From: Bacillota bacterium
Lineage (GTDB): Bacteria > Bacillota > Bacilli > Alicyclobacillales > SLC66
NCBI GenBank assembly: GCA_021820825.1
Contig: JAKADD010000023.1
Span: forward strand, 1-13,449
Direction: 5' to 3'
DNA length: 13,449 bases
Shown here: positions 6,308 to 12,802 of the stretch, piece after piece
How the letters are laid out: every line of letters starts with the position of its first letter
How positions within the stretch are numbered: position 1 is the stretch's first letter
Program-made: the position numbers and the translations under genes
The notes under the pieces: generated by a model
Seen by the model: only the letters and a program-made list of their open reading frames with translations
Database searches by the model: none
Told to the model about the DNA's origin: nothing

Positions 6308-6404
6308 TGGCGGGAGCGTGTGAGAATCGAACTCACCTCCGACAACCCGTGCCGGACACTCGGTTTTGAAGACCGGGAAGGACACCAGTACCCCATCCGC
6401 CCCC
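6308..6404 (-). tRNA. selC: Selenocysteine tRNA, anticodon TCA
   Basis: The minus strand gives a 97-nt tRNA that includes an encoded CCA. The anticodon loop CTTCAAA carries TCA (6367-6369), which reads UGA. The extra arm is long: TCCGGCA and TGTCGGA form 7 bp around a 5-nt loop, as in tRNA-Sec. The T arm is GTGAG/CTCAC around TTCGATT. The acceptor strand GGGGGCG pairs with CGCTCCC, and the eighth position would be G opposite A. The anticodon stem has one C-A mismatch (ACCGAG where ACCGG would pair fully). These features together exclude tRNA-Ser. A tRNA-Sec implies selenoprotein synthesis genes elsewhere in the genome. Its 3' end faces the integrase, a classic integration arrangement. Confidence 0.93.
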
Positions 6405-6426
6405 ATAGGCTTAAACTACTCGTGTA

Positions 6427-6455
6427 AGGATAACAAATGAGCGTAGGGGATTCAA
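6427..6455 (-). promoter_or_regulatory. Candidate promoter for tRNA-Sec
   Basis: On the minus strand TTGAAT (6455-6450) and TATCCT (6432-6427) are 17 bp apart, about 22 bases before the mature tRNA 5' end. Both boxes match consensus at 4 of 6 positions, so this is moderate evidence. Confidence 0.4.
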
Positions 6456-6487
6456 GTTTTGCATATCACGCAGAAGCGGTTCTGACA

Positions 6488-7387
6488 CTACGATGCGAAT
6501 TGTAGCAAGAAACCCAGAAGCAGGCCTAGGAGGGTTGAAATCAGTGTGCCGACCAGGAAATATTCTGCCCATTCGCGATGGTCCAGATTCTTGAAACGCA
6601 CCAGTGACTTTGCGGCCACCACGAATCCAATGGCGGAATAAGCGCCTTTGTATATCAAAATCATAATGATGATTCGTTCCAGATAGCCAATCAGTCTCCC
6701 GCGCGACACGTCGGACGCGGAAACGACCACATATGATTTTTGATCCTGCAATTTAGTCTGGAAGTTGTCAGTCTGAGTTGTCCGGGTAATCCGGTGTTCA
6801 ATCAACTGCGGGCTCGTACCGGTAAGGGGATGGACCAGTATCTGGACGATTATGCTGCTGAACCGGGTGGCCAGAATCAATGCGATGCACCACAGAACAA
6901 TACGATCAGGAATCGGCAGATTCAGGTGGGATGCAAAAAAGAAGGGATGAGACACAGGAGCGCTCTTGGCCCATTGCGACGAACTGTACCAGTATACGAC
7001 AACCACAATCGTTGCCAGATGCAAGAGTTGGTCCGCCATGAAGCTGCCCAGATCAAGCGGAGTGCGCCATTCGTTCATTGTTTTCCGATTGAACCACTTA
7101 CTTGCGGTCAGATGGACTTTCACAACATCAATGAACCAGTGGAACACGACCAGTACGAGCGCCATGGTCAGAGCGGAGGCGATTGTCCGTACATGCAGGC
7201 CATGAACAATCATCCAGTACGGAAGAACGAAGAGACAATTCAGGATCAGGTGATGGAGCATGTGAATGCGCATGCTCCGATTCAGGCCATTCTTATTTTT
7301 GGCGATGAGATTGCTTTGAAATATAAAATCTCCCGTCAAGTGTGACAACAGCAGGATTAGCAGCAACAGAACCAGCGAGTCTGTCAT
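6488..7387 (-). CDS. DUF3307 family multi-pass membrane protein
   Basis: The product has 299 residues from ATG 7387, preceded by AGGGTGA with a short spacer. The N-terminus LLLLSHLTGDFIFQSNLIAK followed by HMLHHLI is the DUF3307 signature: a membrane helix with a conserved His-x3-Asp, then a His-rich second helix. About seven hydrophobic segments follow, among them ALTMALVLVVFHWFIDVVKV, ADQLLHLATIVVVVYWY, RIIIMILIYKGAYSAIGFV and YFLVGTLISTLLGLLLGFLL. A hydrophilic stretch at about 190-225 looks like a cytoplasmic loop. DUF3307 genes frequently neighbour satD, as here (195 bases downstream of it, same strand). The biochemical role of the family is not established; a membrane partner of SatD is inference. 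Confidence 0.85.
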   Translation of the reverse strand: MTDSLVLLLLILLLSHLTGDFIFQSNLIAKNKNGLNRSMRIHMLHHLILNCLFVLPYWMIVHGLHVRTIASALTMALVLVVFHWFIDVVKVHLTASKWFNRKTMNEWRTPLDLGSFMADQLLHLATIVVVVYWYSSSQWAKSAPVSHPFFFASHLNLPIPDRIVLWCIALILATRFSSIIVQILVHPLTGTSPQLIEHRITRTTQTDNFQTKLQDQKSYVVVSASDVSRGRLIGYLERIIIMILIYKGAYSAIGFVVAAKSLVRFKNLDHREWAEYFLVGTLISTLLGLLLGFLLQFAS

Positions 7388-7549
7388 AAGTCACCCTAAT
7401 GGATTGATGGGAAATAGAGCCATCCCGGCCGATTTTCATCGTAGATTGTGCATCGCCACGGGCATGGGGGATTAGTGCCTCAGAATACCCGTGATTCCTG
7501 TGCATAACCGATGCCTGAAATGGTGGTTGGAGTTTGTCATACAACACCT

Positions 7550-7555
7550 ATTATA
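7550..7555 (-). promoter_or_regulatory. Consensus -10 box between satD and the DUF3307 gene
   Basis: The minus strand reads TATAAT at 7555-7550, just after the satD stop. I see no good -35 at 16-18 bp, so this is a weak call. If used, the DUF3307 mRNA would have a leader of about 155 nt. Confidence 0.25.
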
Positions 7556-7582
7556 ACCAAAGTTGAAAACAATAGCTGATTG

Positions 7583-8455
7583 TTAGCGAATCCAACCGGT
7601 GACAAACTGTTCAAGATGGCTGTGAATGTGTGATGCAACCAGTTCCGCTGTCTTTGCCGTAGGCGCGGGCGGATTGGGGCAGACAGTGGAGTCAGCAGTG
7701 GGGCCGGCAGTGGATCCTGGAGCGAAGCCAGGAGAGCAGGGAGAGCCTGGAACAGCGGCGTTCGTACGCGATGCGCTGTATACACTTTGAAGTTCGACGA
7801 GCCTGTGTTCGATTCGTCTATGGATCTTTACAATTAGGTCAGCAGCGCCTGCTTTCAACTGTCTGGAAATCGTAGAAGGGTCTTTGTTCAGAAAACTGGC
7901 AATCTGCGCCTGCTGCTGAAATACCGCATAAAGCGCGCCTGCGGTTTTTTGTGCGGTGCTTTGTAATTTCAATAGATAGTCCTGTATTTCCAGTAACTCG
8001 TTTGTCTCCTCCACACTATGCAGAAGGGGCGGCTCAGATGCATTCATCAACAACCATTGTCTATCGGTGACAGATTTAGTTTCCTTCAATTCATCAAGAG
8101 CCACTCTGGCCGTGTTAATCATGGGATGCAGCCAGCGATCCAGATCGGGAAGATGCGCTACACTCTGACTGAGGGAACCCACCGTCAAGCCGAAGTAAGG
8201 GGGATTTTTCTGATAGCGCCAAAAATTCTTGATGAAGAAGGCCAGAGTGTAGGCTGTTGCGAATTCTTCGGCAACCAATATGATCTCATCGCCGAATCTG
8301 TGCTTCACTCGTATAGAAAGCGCGGTTTTGTTTTGTGAGGCTAATTCTTCAATCCAGCGCACAGTCTGGTCCAGATATTCAGCAAGGGCGTCAGGTGTAT
8401 CGATCCTGCTTGAATCTGCCACATCCATTATGAACAACGATACTCGGTACTCCAT
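7583..8455 (-). CDS. SatD-family protein with HTH and low-complexity tail
   Basis: The product has 290 residues from ATG 8455, with AGAGG upstream. The N-terminal half fits the SatD family (PF16264): a first strand LFIMDVADSSRID, then HRFGDEIILVAEE, then YFGLTVGSLSQ, then the HPMINTARVALDELKE helix. The Asp-containing first strand and the GDE hairpin resemble the layout of class III nucleotide-cyclase domains, so a nucleotide-binding role is conceivable. Residues 182-202 (QAQIASFLNKDPSTISRQLK) form a clear helix-turn-helix. Residues 228-268 are a Pro/Ser/Ala/Thr-rich linker, unusual for the family, before a final short helix. satD was named in a Streptococcus mutans acid-tolerance locus; its exact function is unknown. 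It is likely to be co-expressed with the DUF3307 gene. Confidence 0.8.
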   Translation of the reverse strand: MEYRVSLFIMDVADSSRIDTPDALAEYLDQTVRWIEELASQNKTALSIRVKHRFGDEIILVAEEFATAYTLAFFIKNFWRYQKNPPYFGLTVGSLSQSVAHLPDLDRWLHPMINTARVALDELKETKSVTDRQWLLMNASEPPLLHSVEETNELLEIQDYLLKLQSTAQKTAGALYAVFQQQAQIASFLNKDPSTISRQLKAGAADLIVKIHRRIEHRLVELQSVYSASRTNAAVPGSPCSPGFAPGSTAGPTADSTVCPNPPAPTAKTAELVASHIHSHLEQFVTGWIR

Positions 8456-8523
8456 ATCTCATTCGCCTCTGCCTGGAAGGGATTGTTTGCCGTGCACAAT
8501 GTACTGCATGCTGATACAGAACA

Positions 8524-8553
8524 AGTATATCGAACTTGCATGAATAAATGCAA
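8524..8553 (-). promoter_or_regulatory. satD promoter region with TTGCAT inverted repeat
   Basis: The minus strand has TATACT at 8529-8524 and TTGCAT at 8553-8548, with an 18-bp spacer. The -35 overlaps an inverted repeat, TTGCAT (8536-8541) and ATGCAA (8548-8553), and a third TTGCAT lies at 8565-8570. Binding by a regulator is plausible; SatD itself carries an HTH. Confidence 0.4.
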
Positions 8554-8582
8554 TCGAAGAATAGTTGCATAAAAATCGTCAA

Positions 8583-8610
8583 GTGACATGGAGAACGCGA
8601 TATTTACAAT
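8583..8610 (+). promoter_or_regulatory. Promoter of the ykoE operon
   Basis: GTGACA (8583-8588) and TACAAT (8605-8610) each match consensus at 5 of 6 positions, with 16 bp between. The predicted start is near 8617, about 40 bases before the riboswitch aptamer. Confidence 0.55.
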
Positions 8611-8655
8611 CCTGCACCGACGTGGTAAGGTGGATTCGAAAAACCGAATAGGTCA

Positions 8656-8745
8656 GGCGCTAGGGGTGCCGATTAGGCTGAGAGGCGGAACGATCCGCCA
8701 ACTCTTGTGAACTCGATCTGGGTAATGCCAGCGGGAGGAAGTGCC
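8656..8745 (+). promoter_or_regulatory. TPP riboswitch (THI element) aptamer
   Basis: The conserved blocks are all present and in order: GGGGTGCC (8663-8670), GGCTGAGA (8676-8683), GATCTGG (8715-8721) and GTAATGCCAGCG (8722-8733). P1 is GGCGCT (8656-8661) with AGTGCC (8740-8745). The P3 hairpin is GGCGGA (8684-8689) with TCCGCC (8694-8699) around ACGA. TPP riboswitches sense thiamin pyrophosphate and shut off thiamin synthesis or uptake genes when it is plentiful. Here the aptamer is followed by a terminator and then ykoE, so control is by early transcription termination. Confidence 0.95.
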
Positions 8746-8768
8746 ATTTAACACTCATGAGATGGACA

Positions 8769-8819
8769 CCCTTTGACGCGCTGAGATCGTTTGTTGCTCA
8801 GACTGCCAAAGGGGTTTTT
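8769..8819 (+). terminator. Riboswitch-controlled intrinsic terminator (expression platform)
   Basis: CCCTTTG (8769-8775) pairs with CAAAGGG (8807-8813), an internal loop follows, then CTGAG (8781-8785) pairs with CTCAG (8797-8801), and TTTTT (8815-8819) ends it. The left arm can instead pair with the aptamer: AGGGGTG (8662-8668) with CACCCTT (8767-8773), 7 bp with one G-U. This is a plausible antiterminator when TPP is absent, because forming it breaks both the aptamer core and the terminator stem. Confidence 0.8.
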
Positions 8820-8876
8820 GTTGAGTCGATGGAGAAGCGGCGCTGATGCCCGGAAATTTTAAGGGGGTCGATTTGC

Positions 8877-9449
8877 GTGTGGAAACTGCGCGATATTATC
8901 GTGGCAGCAATTTTGTCGGTGGTTTGCGGAGCCATTTATATGGGGTGGGACTGGATCACCACTCCGTTATTTTCAAGCGCCATGAGTCCTGTGGCCGGTG
9001 CGCTCGTCAACGGACTGTGGTGGATTGCGGCTGGTCTGGTTCCCTATATAGTCAGGCGGCCCGGCGCTGCGTTTTTCTCGGAGCTGGTCAGCGCCACAGT
9101 CGAGTTTTTGTTTGGCAGTCCATACAGTCTCGGGGCTGTCATTTCCGGTGTTGTTCAGGGTGCAGGTGCTGAACTTGGTTTCTCTTTCTGGAGATGGCGC
9201 CGTTACAGTTGGACTTCGATGGCGGTGGCAGGCGCGCTTGGCGGCGTCGGCAACACGGTGCAGTGGTATTTTGAATATCAGGGATATCAGTATTCGACGT
9301 GGGTGATCATCGGCTATACGGTCGTGACGATGATCAGCGGAGCTGTACTCGCCGGTGTGTTGCCCAAGTTGATCGGTGACGCGCTGCTGCGCACGGGTGC
9401 GTTGCGCAATTTTGAGATTGGCAAACAGGCCCGCGCTCAACTGAAATGA
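8877..9449 (+). CDS. ykoE: ECF transporter S component, YkoE family (thiamin/HMP uptake)
   Basis: The product has 190 residues from GTG 8877, with AAGGGGG 9 bases upstream. It is a strongly hydrophobic protein with about six membrane helices: IIVAAILSVVCGAIYMGWDW, ALVNGLWWIAAGLVPYIV, then two in the SELVSATVEF to GAVISGVVQGAGAEL region, MAVAGALGGVGNTVQWY, and VIIGYTVVTMISGAVLAGVL. The sequence GxWWI, then SELVSATVEFLxGSPYS and QGxGAELGF, is characteristic of YkoE, the substrate-binding membrane subunit of the YkoEDC energy-coupling-factor importer. That system takes up thiamin or its hydroxymethylpyrimidine precursor. The TPP riboswitch upstream supports the substrate assignment. Its stop overlaps the start of the next gene (ATGA), indicating translational coupling. 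Confidence 0.93.
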   Translation: MWKLRDIIVAAILSVVCGAIYMGWDWITTPLFSSAMSPVAGALVNGLWWIAAGLVPYIVRRPGAAFFSELVSATVEFLFGSPYSLGAVISGVVQGAGAELGFSFWRWRRYSWTSMAVAGALGGVGNTVQWYFEYQGYQYSTWVIIGYTVVTMISGAVLAGVLPKLIGDALLRTGALRNFEIGKQARAQLK

Positions 9450-12130
9450 GCAGAAGCGGGGCGCAGTCCGGTTGCGGGCAAAAAAGAACGCTGCTTTCCT
9501 TGCGGGAGGTTTCGATCGGATACGAAAATGCTGGCCGCCTTGCCGTGTCTGACGCCACACTCGACATTGTGGAGGGTGAGTCCGTACTGTTGCTGGGACC
9601 GAGCGGATGCGGCAAGAGTACGTTGGCGATGCTGTGCGCCAACCTGATTCCGCGCGCGGTGGAAGCGGTCGTTTCGGGTGAGGTGCGGCGTGATCCGCTG
9701 CTTGCTCTGCCAGGGCGGATCGGCTATGTATTTCAGGATGCGGATGCGCAGTTTTGCATGCTTCAGGTGGATGACGAAATTGCTTTTGGCCTGGAAAATC
9801 TTCAGTGTGACCGCACCGTTATGCCGCCAGAAATTTCGCGTGGACTGAGGGAGGCGGGCCTTGCAGTTGGCCTGACTCAGTCGCACGCGGTATTTTCCGG
9901 CGGCATGAAGCAGAAACTGGCGCTGGCCTCGGCGCTGGCCATGGATCCGTCACTGCTGATTCTCGATGAACCGACAGCCAATCTGGATCCGCGCGCCTCT
10001 CGGCAGGTATTTGATCAGATTGCTGCGCTGCATCGCGACCGCAAGACGATGATCGTCATCGAACACAAATTTGATCTGCTGCTTCCGCACATGGATACAG
10101 TGGTGCTGTTCGACGCGAGTGGACGGATCTATAAGAGTGGACCAACCGCTGCAGTGATGACGCAGGAGTGGGAGTGGCTTGTCCGGGAAGGTGTTATTCC
10201 ACCCTGGAAAGTTTCTCCCAGAGGCGATTCATGGAGCGGCCAAGAGGTTGCCCATTCTGCTCTGGCGACGTCCGCGACAGCCGCGACAGTAGAACAGACG
10301 GACGGCGGAGAAACGGAAGCACGCATGACAGAAACGGAAGCACGCATGACAGAACCGGAATCGCGCACGACAGAACCGGAATCGCGCACGACAGAACCGG
10401 GATCGCGCATGGCAGAGTCGGGATCACGTATGGCAGAGGCCGGCAACGCGGTTGAAATCACGGACGGCGGTCTGTCTTACGGCGCTGCGACCGTCTGGAG
10501 CGACCTGCAGTTGGCCCTGCCCAAAGGATCGTTCACTGCCATCGTCGGACCTAACGGAGCCGGCAAGTCATCGCTGTTGCAGGTGATTGCCGGACTGACG
10601 CCGCTTGCAGCAGGGCAGGCATGCCTTTTGGGTCGACCGGTGAAGACGTGGAAACGCCGCGAACTGGCTGAGCGAGTGTCGTACTGCTTTCAGAATCCGG
10701 AGTTTCAGTTCATCTTTGAACGGGTCGGCGATGAACTCGCCAATCGCGTGGTTGGAGCGGACACGCCCACTGAAGTGTCCGCGCTGCTAGCGGAGTTCGG
10801 TCTTGCAGGATATGAACTTCATAGCCCCTTTGCACTCAGCCAGGGGCAAAAACGAAGACTCAGCGTGGCGGCCATGTTGCGGGAGGAACACGAAGTCTAT
10901 CTGCTTGATGAGCCTACATTTGGACAGGACGCACACACGCAGCAGGTGATCATGGATCGCCTGGCTGCTGTACACAATGCCGGAAAAACTCTTGTCATGA
11001 CAACCCACGACATGGATTTGGTCAGGCGATTTGCGAGTCATGTGGCCGTGCTTGCACGCGGACGGCTGCAGTTCTTTGGAGCGCCCGAGGATTTGTTTTC
11101 CAATACAGATTTGCTGCGCCAAAATCACCTGTTGGATGACGTGGAGACTGAACTGCGGAGTGCGGCCGAGGCCGATTGTTTCGCAGGAGAGACCGCTGTG
11201 GAGAATGCGGCGTCCGCTGCGGCAACCACCGGGTTACAGGAGGCGCCAGCGACTGCCGCTGCGCCTGACACACATGCCACAGCGGCTGACGCCGGGCATG
11301 GGCAGGGGCGTGCGCCTGAGAGCACGGCGACCAATGTAGTGGCGCTGGATGTCGGCGCACTCTCCGCATCCCGGATGGCTCGCCCCGGCGCTCCCGCCCG
11401 GCGCCTCAATCCGCCTGTGCTGCTTGTGACGACGCTTGCCGTCACTGTGGCGGCCATATTTGCCCATACCATCGCGCAGGGTGCGACGATGCTGGCTGTG
11501 CCGATTCTCCTCATGTTTGTTCTCGCCTGGCTGACTCCGTGGCAGGTGCTAAAGCGGCTGTCGCCATTTCTCGTCTTCTATATTCTCTATATCTGGTCGC
11601 TTACAGCCTACGCGGCGGTTGGACTGCATACACCCACGTTCCAGCTGCTCTGGATGCGACTCAGCTTTTCCGGGTTTCTAAAAGGGGTAGTGCTCGCTCT
11701 GCGCATGCTGGCGGCGGTGGGGTTTGGCGTGCTGTTTTTCTCTGCGGCGGACATCACCGAGCTGATTGTGGGATTGTGCAAGAATTTTCGCGTGCCGCCA
11801 AAATTCGCATACGGTATTTTAGCGGGAGTCCGGGTCGTGCCGCTGTTTCGTTCCGAATGGACGAAATTGAAACAGGCTCGACAACTGCGCGGGAAAGATG
11901 CGCGATTTTCTTTCCTGCGACCGATCACGTATGCGCTGCCGCTTCTGTCGCAGGCGATTCGCATGAGTGAACGGGTTGCGATTGCCATGGAGGCGCGCGG
12001 TTTTCACGGTGGTCCGGCAGAACACGCGGGTGAACGGACATTTTACCGGGATGTGGTGATTCATTGGTGGGATTACGCTTTCGGGGCGGGCCTGTTGACT
12101 GTGACAGTCATCCTGCTGATACTGGTGTGA
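9446..12130 (+). CDS. ECF transporter energizing module, single-chain fusion: ATPase-ATPase-EcfT
   Basis: The product has 894 residues; the start overlaps the ykoE stop. First ATPase (about 17-250): Walker A GPSGCGKST (51-59), Q-loop Q97, signature FSGGMKQ (150-156), Walker B LLILDEP (170-176), H207. Second ATPase (about 335-560): Walker A GPNGAGKSS (368-376), Q416, signature LSQGQKRR (464-471), Walker B VYLLDEP (484-490), H521. The EcfT membrane part (about 655-894) has some five helices and the two coupling motifs ARQLRG (811-816) and AMEARGF (847-853). It therefore joins what B. subtilis encodes as YkoD (double ATPase) and YkoC (EcfT). With YkoE it makes a complete importer driven by ATP. 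Two linkers are unusual: a 7-residue repeat (290-332) and an Ala/Thr-rich stretch (570-650). No frameshift or missing catalytic residue is seen. Confidence 0.92.
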   Translation: MSRSGAQSGCGQKRTLLSLREVSIGYENAGRLAVSDATLDIVEGESVLLLGPSGCGKSTLAMLCANLIPRAVEAVVSGEVRRDPLLALPGRIGYVFQDADAQFCMLQVDDEIAFGLENLQCDRTVMPPEISRGLREAGLAVGLTQSHAVFSGGMKQKLALASALAMDPSLLILDEPTANLDPRASRQVFDQIAALHRDRKTMIVIEHKFDLLLPHMDTVVLFDASGRIYKSGPTAAVMTQEWEWLVREGVIPPWKVSPRGDSWSGQEVAHSALATSATAATVEQTDGGETEARMTETEARMTEPESRTTEPESRTTEPGSRMAESGSRMAEAGNAVEITDGGLSYGAATVWSDLQLALPKGSFTAIVGPNGAGKSSLLQVIAGLTPLAAGQACLLGRPVKTWKRRELAERVSYCFQNPEFQFIFERVGDELANRVVGADTPTEVSALLAEFGLAGYELHSPFALSQGQKRRLSVAAMLREEHEVYLLDEPTFGQDAHTQQVIMDRLAAVHNAGKTLVMTTHDMDLVRRFASHVAVLARGRLQFFGAPEDLFSNTDLLRQNHLLDDVETELRSAAEADCFAGETAVENAASAAATTGLQEAPATAAAPDTHATAADAGHGQGRAPESTATNVVALDVGALSASRMARPGAPARRLNPPVLLVTTLAVTVAAIFAHTIAQGATMLAVPILLMFVLAWLTPWQVLKRLSPFLVFYILYIWSLTAYAAVGLHTPTFQLLWMRLSFSGFLKGVVLALRMLAAVGFGVLFFSAADITELIVGLCKNFRVPPKFAYGILAGVRVVPLFRSEWTKLKQARQLRGKDARFSFLRPITYALPLLSQAIRMSERVAIAMEARGFHGGPAEHAGERTFYRDVVIHWWDYAFGAGLLTVTVILLILV
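10310..10440 (+). repeat. 21-bp tandem repeat encoding a 7-residue linker repeat
   Basis: About six copies of a 21-bp unit beginning GAAACGGAAGCACGCATGAC lie inside the ECF fusion gene. The first two copies are almost identical and later ones drift. They encode (E/G)(A/S)R(M/T)(T/A)E(T/P/S) repeated, rich in charged residues, between the two ATPase domains. The near-identity of early copies suggests recent expansion by slippage. Confidence 0.85.
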
Positions 12131-12160
12131 GGAACAGAGTTGTCTGGAGAGTGAGCGTGA

Positions 12161-12796
12161 TTGCCGTTGAAGACGATCATTGATATCACAGCGCCGCTGG
12201 GAACTGCGACGGCTCCCTTTCCGGGGGATACGCCGTTTGCGCGCGAGTGGACGATGACCAAGGCCGCCGGAGATTCTTGCAATGTATCGAAACTGACGAT
12301 GAGTCCGCACGTCGGAACCCATGCGGACGCCCCCTACCACTACGATGACGCTGGCGACACAATGGAGACGGCCGATCTGGAACTGTACATGGGGCGTGCG
12401 CGGGTAATCTGCATACAGCGGCAGGGGCGCCTGATCACGGCGGATGAGCTGCGCGGCCACGACCTGGCCGGGGCTACGCGATTGCTTGTCCGGACAGACT
12501 CGTATCTGGACCATGCGCGGTTTAATTCGGAATTTTCCGCATTTGAACCGACGGCGGTGGATTACATGGCTGGACTGGGGATTCAGCTTGTCGGCGTCGA
12601 TACGCCGTCTGTGGATCCTGCCGACAGCAGGGATCTGCCCGCGCACGAACGTTTTCGCGTCCATAATATACGCATTCTGGAGACACTGCGCCTGCAGAAC
12701 GTGGACTGCGGCGATTATGAACTGATCGCCCTTCCACTGCGCCTGCAGGGCAGTGATGCTTCTCCGGTGCGCGCTGTGCTGCGAACCCTCTGCTGA
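12161..12796 (+). CDS. kynB: Kynurenine formamidase-type hydrolase (cyclase family)
   Basis: The product has 211 residues from TTG 12161, with GGAGAG 10 bases upstream; TTG 12167 is an alternative. The metal-binding motif SPHVGTHADAPYH (HxGTHxDAP) is intact. KynB hallmarks follow: NVSKLTMS, VGVDTPSVDPADS, LPAHE, and near the end DYELIALPLRL with DASPVRAVL. KynB removes the formyl group from N-formylkynurenine in tryptophan breakdown (EC 3.5.1.9), using a two-metal site. No other kynurenine gene is in view. Only 30 bases separate it from the ECF gene, so it is likely to be in the TPP-controlled operon, where a deformylase for a formylated pyrimidine would make sense. That alternative is inference; by sequence it is an ordinary KynB. 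It converges on the DUF2231 gene with 6 bases between. Confidence 0.88.
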   Translation: MPLKTIIDITAPLGTATAPFPGDTPFAREWTMTKAAGDSCNVSKLTMSPHVGTHADAPYHYDDAGDTMETADLELYMGRARVICIQRQGRLITADELRGHDLAGATRLLVRTDSYLDHARFNSEFSAFEPTAVDYMAGLGIQLVGVDTPSVDPADSRDLPAHERFRVHNIRILETLRLQNVDCGDYELIALPLRLQGSDASPVRAVLRTLC

Positions 12797-12802
12797 TGTC
12801 TG

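Noticed and set aside
6740..7345. 201-codon plus-strand frame
   Set aside because: Antisense to the DUF3307 gene, which has membrane helices, a family signature and a ribosome site.
8846..9172. 108-codon frame starting at ATG 8846
   Set aside because: It overlaps ykoE in another frame; ykoE has the better ribosome site and clear membrane helices.
9447..9449. TGA stops in this window read as selenocysteine because tRNA-Sec is present
   Set aside because: The TGA codons of ykoE, the ECF gene and kynB all come at the normal family length and no conserved sequence or SECIS-like hairpin follows.
10310..10440. Tandem repeat as a CRISPR array
   Set aside because: Units are contiguous 21-bp copies without spacers and in frame inside a coding gene.
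10168..10455. Plus-strand frame with repeated HDRTGIA units
   Set aside because: It is the 21-bp tandem repeat read in another frame; the ECF reading frame through the same bases has clear domains on both sides.
11125..11514. 129-codon minus-strand frame rich in Ala, Ser and Thr
   Set aside because: Antisense shadow of the Ala/Thr-rich linker of the ECF fusion gene.
11819..12664. 281-codon open frame on the minus strand
   Set aside because: It spans the end of the ECF gene and most of kynB, both clear genes on the other strand; its product is Arg/Gln/His-rich without motifs, typical of an antisense shadow in GC-rich DNA.
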